Shown: piece after piece, positions 61,721 through 64,000 of the stretch
How the letters are laid out: each line of letters starts with the position of its first letter
Position numbering within the stretch: position 1 is the first letter of the stretch
Assembly (NCBI GenBank): GCA_020543525.1
Contig: JAHYIO010000009.1
Location: 372,001 to 436,000 of the forward strand
Source: Coriolopsis trogii
Lineage: Eukaryota > Basidiomycota > Agaricomycetes > Polyporales > Polyporaceae
Direction of reading: 5' to 3'
DNA length: 64,000 nt
Notes under the pieces: generated by a model
What the model was told of the DNA's origin: nothing
Database searches by the model: none
The model's input: only the letters and a program-made list of their open reading frames with translations
Position numbers and translations under genes: made by a program

Positions 61721-63466
61721 GAGGTGTGCGTTTGCGTGAGGTGCGGCAGATAGAGTGTGTAGAGGAGGAGCGGGACGGTAGAGCAACATTGTATCTATAG
61801 AAGATTGTGCACGACGCGATGACCATCGTCTGAACTCACCTATGTAATGGAGATCTAGCGGTCAATTCGTTCCATGTTGGATGTAAGAACGGACATAACG
61901 GTCTGCATGATACGGTGAGAATACACGAGGAGGCTGGTACGTACATTTGTATGTCCATGCGCGTACCTGAGGTGGTGGTACCTGGCGCGTTACGAACTGG
62001 TTGACACGCATGCGCTGTTGTTCTCGAGCTCCTAGGTTATAAGTATCATGAAATTATCGATGGGCAAGCTTATAACAGTGTGCCTAGACCATTGTATGCT
62101 AGAAGGGTATAATGGGTGATCTCTAAGAGGAGGATGTAAGTAAAGTTGAGTTGTCGAGGGCCCGATCGTCTTCGATGCCTTTCCATAGAAGTATGTCCAT
62201 GGAAAGTACAGAAAGAATCGATCATGGAAGGACGCGCAGAGGAGGTTAGAGAAACATGGCCAGCGGTGGCAAAACGTACCGACTGGCTTGGATGACTTTG
62301 CGTGCATGCAGCGAGGTGAGCTCTAGACCGGGATAGCACACGTTCGTGCTTGTGGGCTCGATAGACGTATACACGCCTTAGCGTCGGGGTTCGGGACGAG
62401 AACGCCATGCGTACCTTTGGAGGCCGTGATAGGCCTGAGTGTGAGTATGACTCGGAGGATACATAGGCACGCATGTTTTGCGCCTCTAGCGTGGTGGCTA
62501 GTACGCCGAGAAATGGGAGCACAAGGATGCACACGAGTTTGAGGGCAGAGATACTTGTGTGCATTTATCGAAGTGAGCAGATGGTCAACCGGACGGGTTT
62601 GCCGTGCACGCGAGAGGCTAGGATGGGGAGCGTACCTGGTTAATTCGGCCATCTGCCCAGGAGATCTGGTGCCTGTGTCGAGATCGAGTTCCAGATGAGG
62701 AGATGCTCACCTCCGGCCCAGCTCGGAGTCCTGGCCGGCATTCCGCGCCACAATCCTCACCCAGATTCATCGCTCGAAGTGTGGGGTTTGCAACGTCCGC
62801 GCTTGCGAGACGTACAAACTACGCAACTGGGGCGTAGCGTAGTCCTTGTTGCACGCACCCGAGACGGCAGGGAGGAGCTGCGACCAGGAATTTGATGGGA
62901 GGACATATGTCGAGAACGCTACGCGTGACTGAAGCTTGTGGAAAAACGAAGCATGTCTTTCGATGCATGTGTTCCCATTGGCGCTCATGCGGCCTGTCCG
63001 ATTGAACCTGCTCCTGCCGCCTGAGGCTGCGTGCGGGTGAGTTATCGTTATCAGCTAGCGTCGTTTGCGATTCTCGTTCTCAAGTTCAGGTACCTTTGAC
63101 TGCTGCGGACATGCATGGCAGCACAGAAATCGTGGGTCGCGAAGGACTGAAGATGAGGCGGACGCGTAGGTCGCGGATGATGGTGATGAAGCGGAGAGAG
63201 GCGTCGGGAGCAGCATGGAAGGATGGTCAGATGAGCTGCAGTGGAAGAAAGACGCGGGCGGGGCTGGGTGGCCATGGGGGAACAACACAGGCAACTGTCA
63301 GAGCCGCATCAATGGGAGCGCGAGGGACCATGTGGATCCCAGTTCGCTCCAGCCCATATCCGTCTTATCGTCTGCACTCGTTATATATAATCATCCTCTC
63401 CAGCCATCCCCGCTCTCTTTGAGCATCTGCCCCGCTACCATCCTCTCCTCTCCCTCCTGGCTCGCC
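61721..63466. other. 1.7-kb intergenic region, possible small gene on the minus strand
   Basis: This is the longest gap in the window. On the minus strand a frame from 62564 starts MHTSISALKLVCILVLPFLG, signal-peptide-like, and runs QNMRAYVSSESYSHSGLSRPPK to a possible donor at about 62415; no convincing second exon was found. The rest shows no family-like frame. The end contains the promoter of the next gene. Confidence 0.35.
63381..63390 (+). promoter_or_regulatory. Probable TATA element of the UNC93-like gene
   Basis: TTATATATAA lies about 80 bases upstream of the start codon at 63467, beside pyrimidine-rich sequence typical of fungal core promoters. Confidence 0.5.
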
Positions 63467-64000
63467 ATGGTTCAGCTTCCTTCCTGGTACACGTACGTCT
63501 CCACCCTTTCCTCTCCAGCCCACAACATGTGAACGCAAATCCCCTTCAGCACGCCCATGGCGCAGGTCGTGCTTGTCGGCATAACCTGGTCAGTACGCGT
63601 CCCGCCATCCGTCAATCAGTCTCCCTAAGAACCTGCCATACAGCTTTGCCACCCCAGGAATGTTCAGTGCAGTCTCAAACTTGGGAGCTGGAGGTATCGA
63701 CGATGTCGTCCTCTCCGACACATCCAACGGCGTCCTCTACGGCCTTTTCGCCATCACCGGTCTCATCAGCGGTGGTATCACCAACAGTATGCGTCTCCCT
63801 CTTCTTTTCGCGCGCCATGTCCTCATCAACCCATCCGTACAGTCCTTGGCCCCCGGCTCACGCTCTTCTTTGGTACGCTCGGCTATGCTCTCTATGTCGG
63901 CTCTCTCTGGTGGTACGTCTCTGTCTCTCCCTCTCGCCCAGCCGCGACGCGATTTATCTGGAGCGCGGACCTCGTGCCCGCTCCCCCATTCTTCGCTGTT
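63467..64000 (+). CDS. UNC93-like major facilitator membrane protein, 5' part (runs off the window)
   Basis: This is a predicted multi-pass membrane protein of the UNC93-like/DUF895 branch of the MFS; transport substrate unknown. Exons: 63467-63492 (MVQLPSWYT), 63550-63588 (TPMAQVVLVGITC), then FATPGMFSAVSNLGAGGIDD through YGLFAITGLISGGITN, then LGPRLTLFFGTLGYALYVGS ending LW at about 63912. The last part of the window is intron or start of the next exon. The MFS-typical loop after helix 2 (N-I-L-G-P-R-L-T) is visible. About 110 residues, covering the first three helices, are seen. A truncated model is due only to the window end. Confidence 0.85.

Noticed and set aside
60542..61789. 415-codon minus-strand frame opposite TRL1
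   Set aside because: The His/Pro/Leu-rich composition is that of a GC-rich antisense shadow; TRL1 domains on the other strand explain the region.

Overview
The window looks like nuclear DNA from an Agaricomycete fungus, most likely a polypore (inference from protein style and gene structure; no search was run). Genes are dense, on both strands, GC-rich, and broken by many 50-60 base GT-AG introns. I see no bacterial operon structure, rRNA, CRISPR array or intact transposon, and I recognised no tRNA. Gene models were built by joining reading frames at splice sites whose phase fits.

Layout. 1-17.5 kb: 3' part of the spliceosomal helicase BRR2 (+), a secreted class 3 lipase (-), the COPII coat gene SEC31 (-), a multi-pass DUF6533-type membrane protein (-), a glutathione-transferase (GST)-like gene (-), two GST-like pseudogenes, and a secretory-pathway FMO-type flavin monooxygenase (-). 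18.5-22.3 kb: a 2.2-kb tandem duplication carrying two GST-like genes with their promoters, with a broken third copy between them. 22.4-31 kb: the GTPase GPN2 (-), divergent from a RecQ helicase (+), then a conserved protein of unknown function (-). 31-37 kb: the mRNA 3'-processing factor CFT1/CPSF160 (-). 37.5-50 kb: a GST with a Cys active site (+), an unknown charged protein (-), an F-box protein (+), NF-YB/HAP3 (-), a cupin (+), an unknown protein (+) and a HET-domain protein (-). 50.5-64 kb: the autophagy PROPPIN ATG18 (-), an E(z)/KMT6-type SET methyltransferase (+), exocyst EXO70 (-), the tripartite tRNA ligase TRL1 (+), a 1.7-kb gap, and the 5' part of an UNC93-like membrane protein (+).

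Most of the window is housekeeping: splicing, 3' processing, tRNA splicing, secretion, autophagy and chromatin. The accessory part is 10.9-22.3 kb. There a GST-like family has multiplied and decayed next to a flavin monooxygenase, and the usual catalytic Cys of the Cys-type GST at 37.5 kb is replaced by Ser in all three intact cluster members. Three introns in the window appear to use GC-AG borders, and one can be compared directly with its GT-AG twin in the duplicated copy. The SET enzyme and the RecQ helicase each lack one hallmark residue. I did not find a clearly new multi-gene system; the expanding and decaying GST cluster is the best candidate for follow-up.
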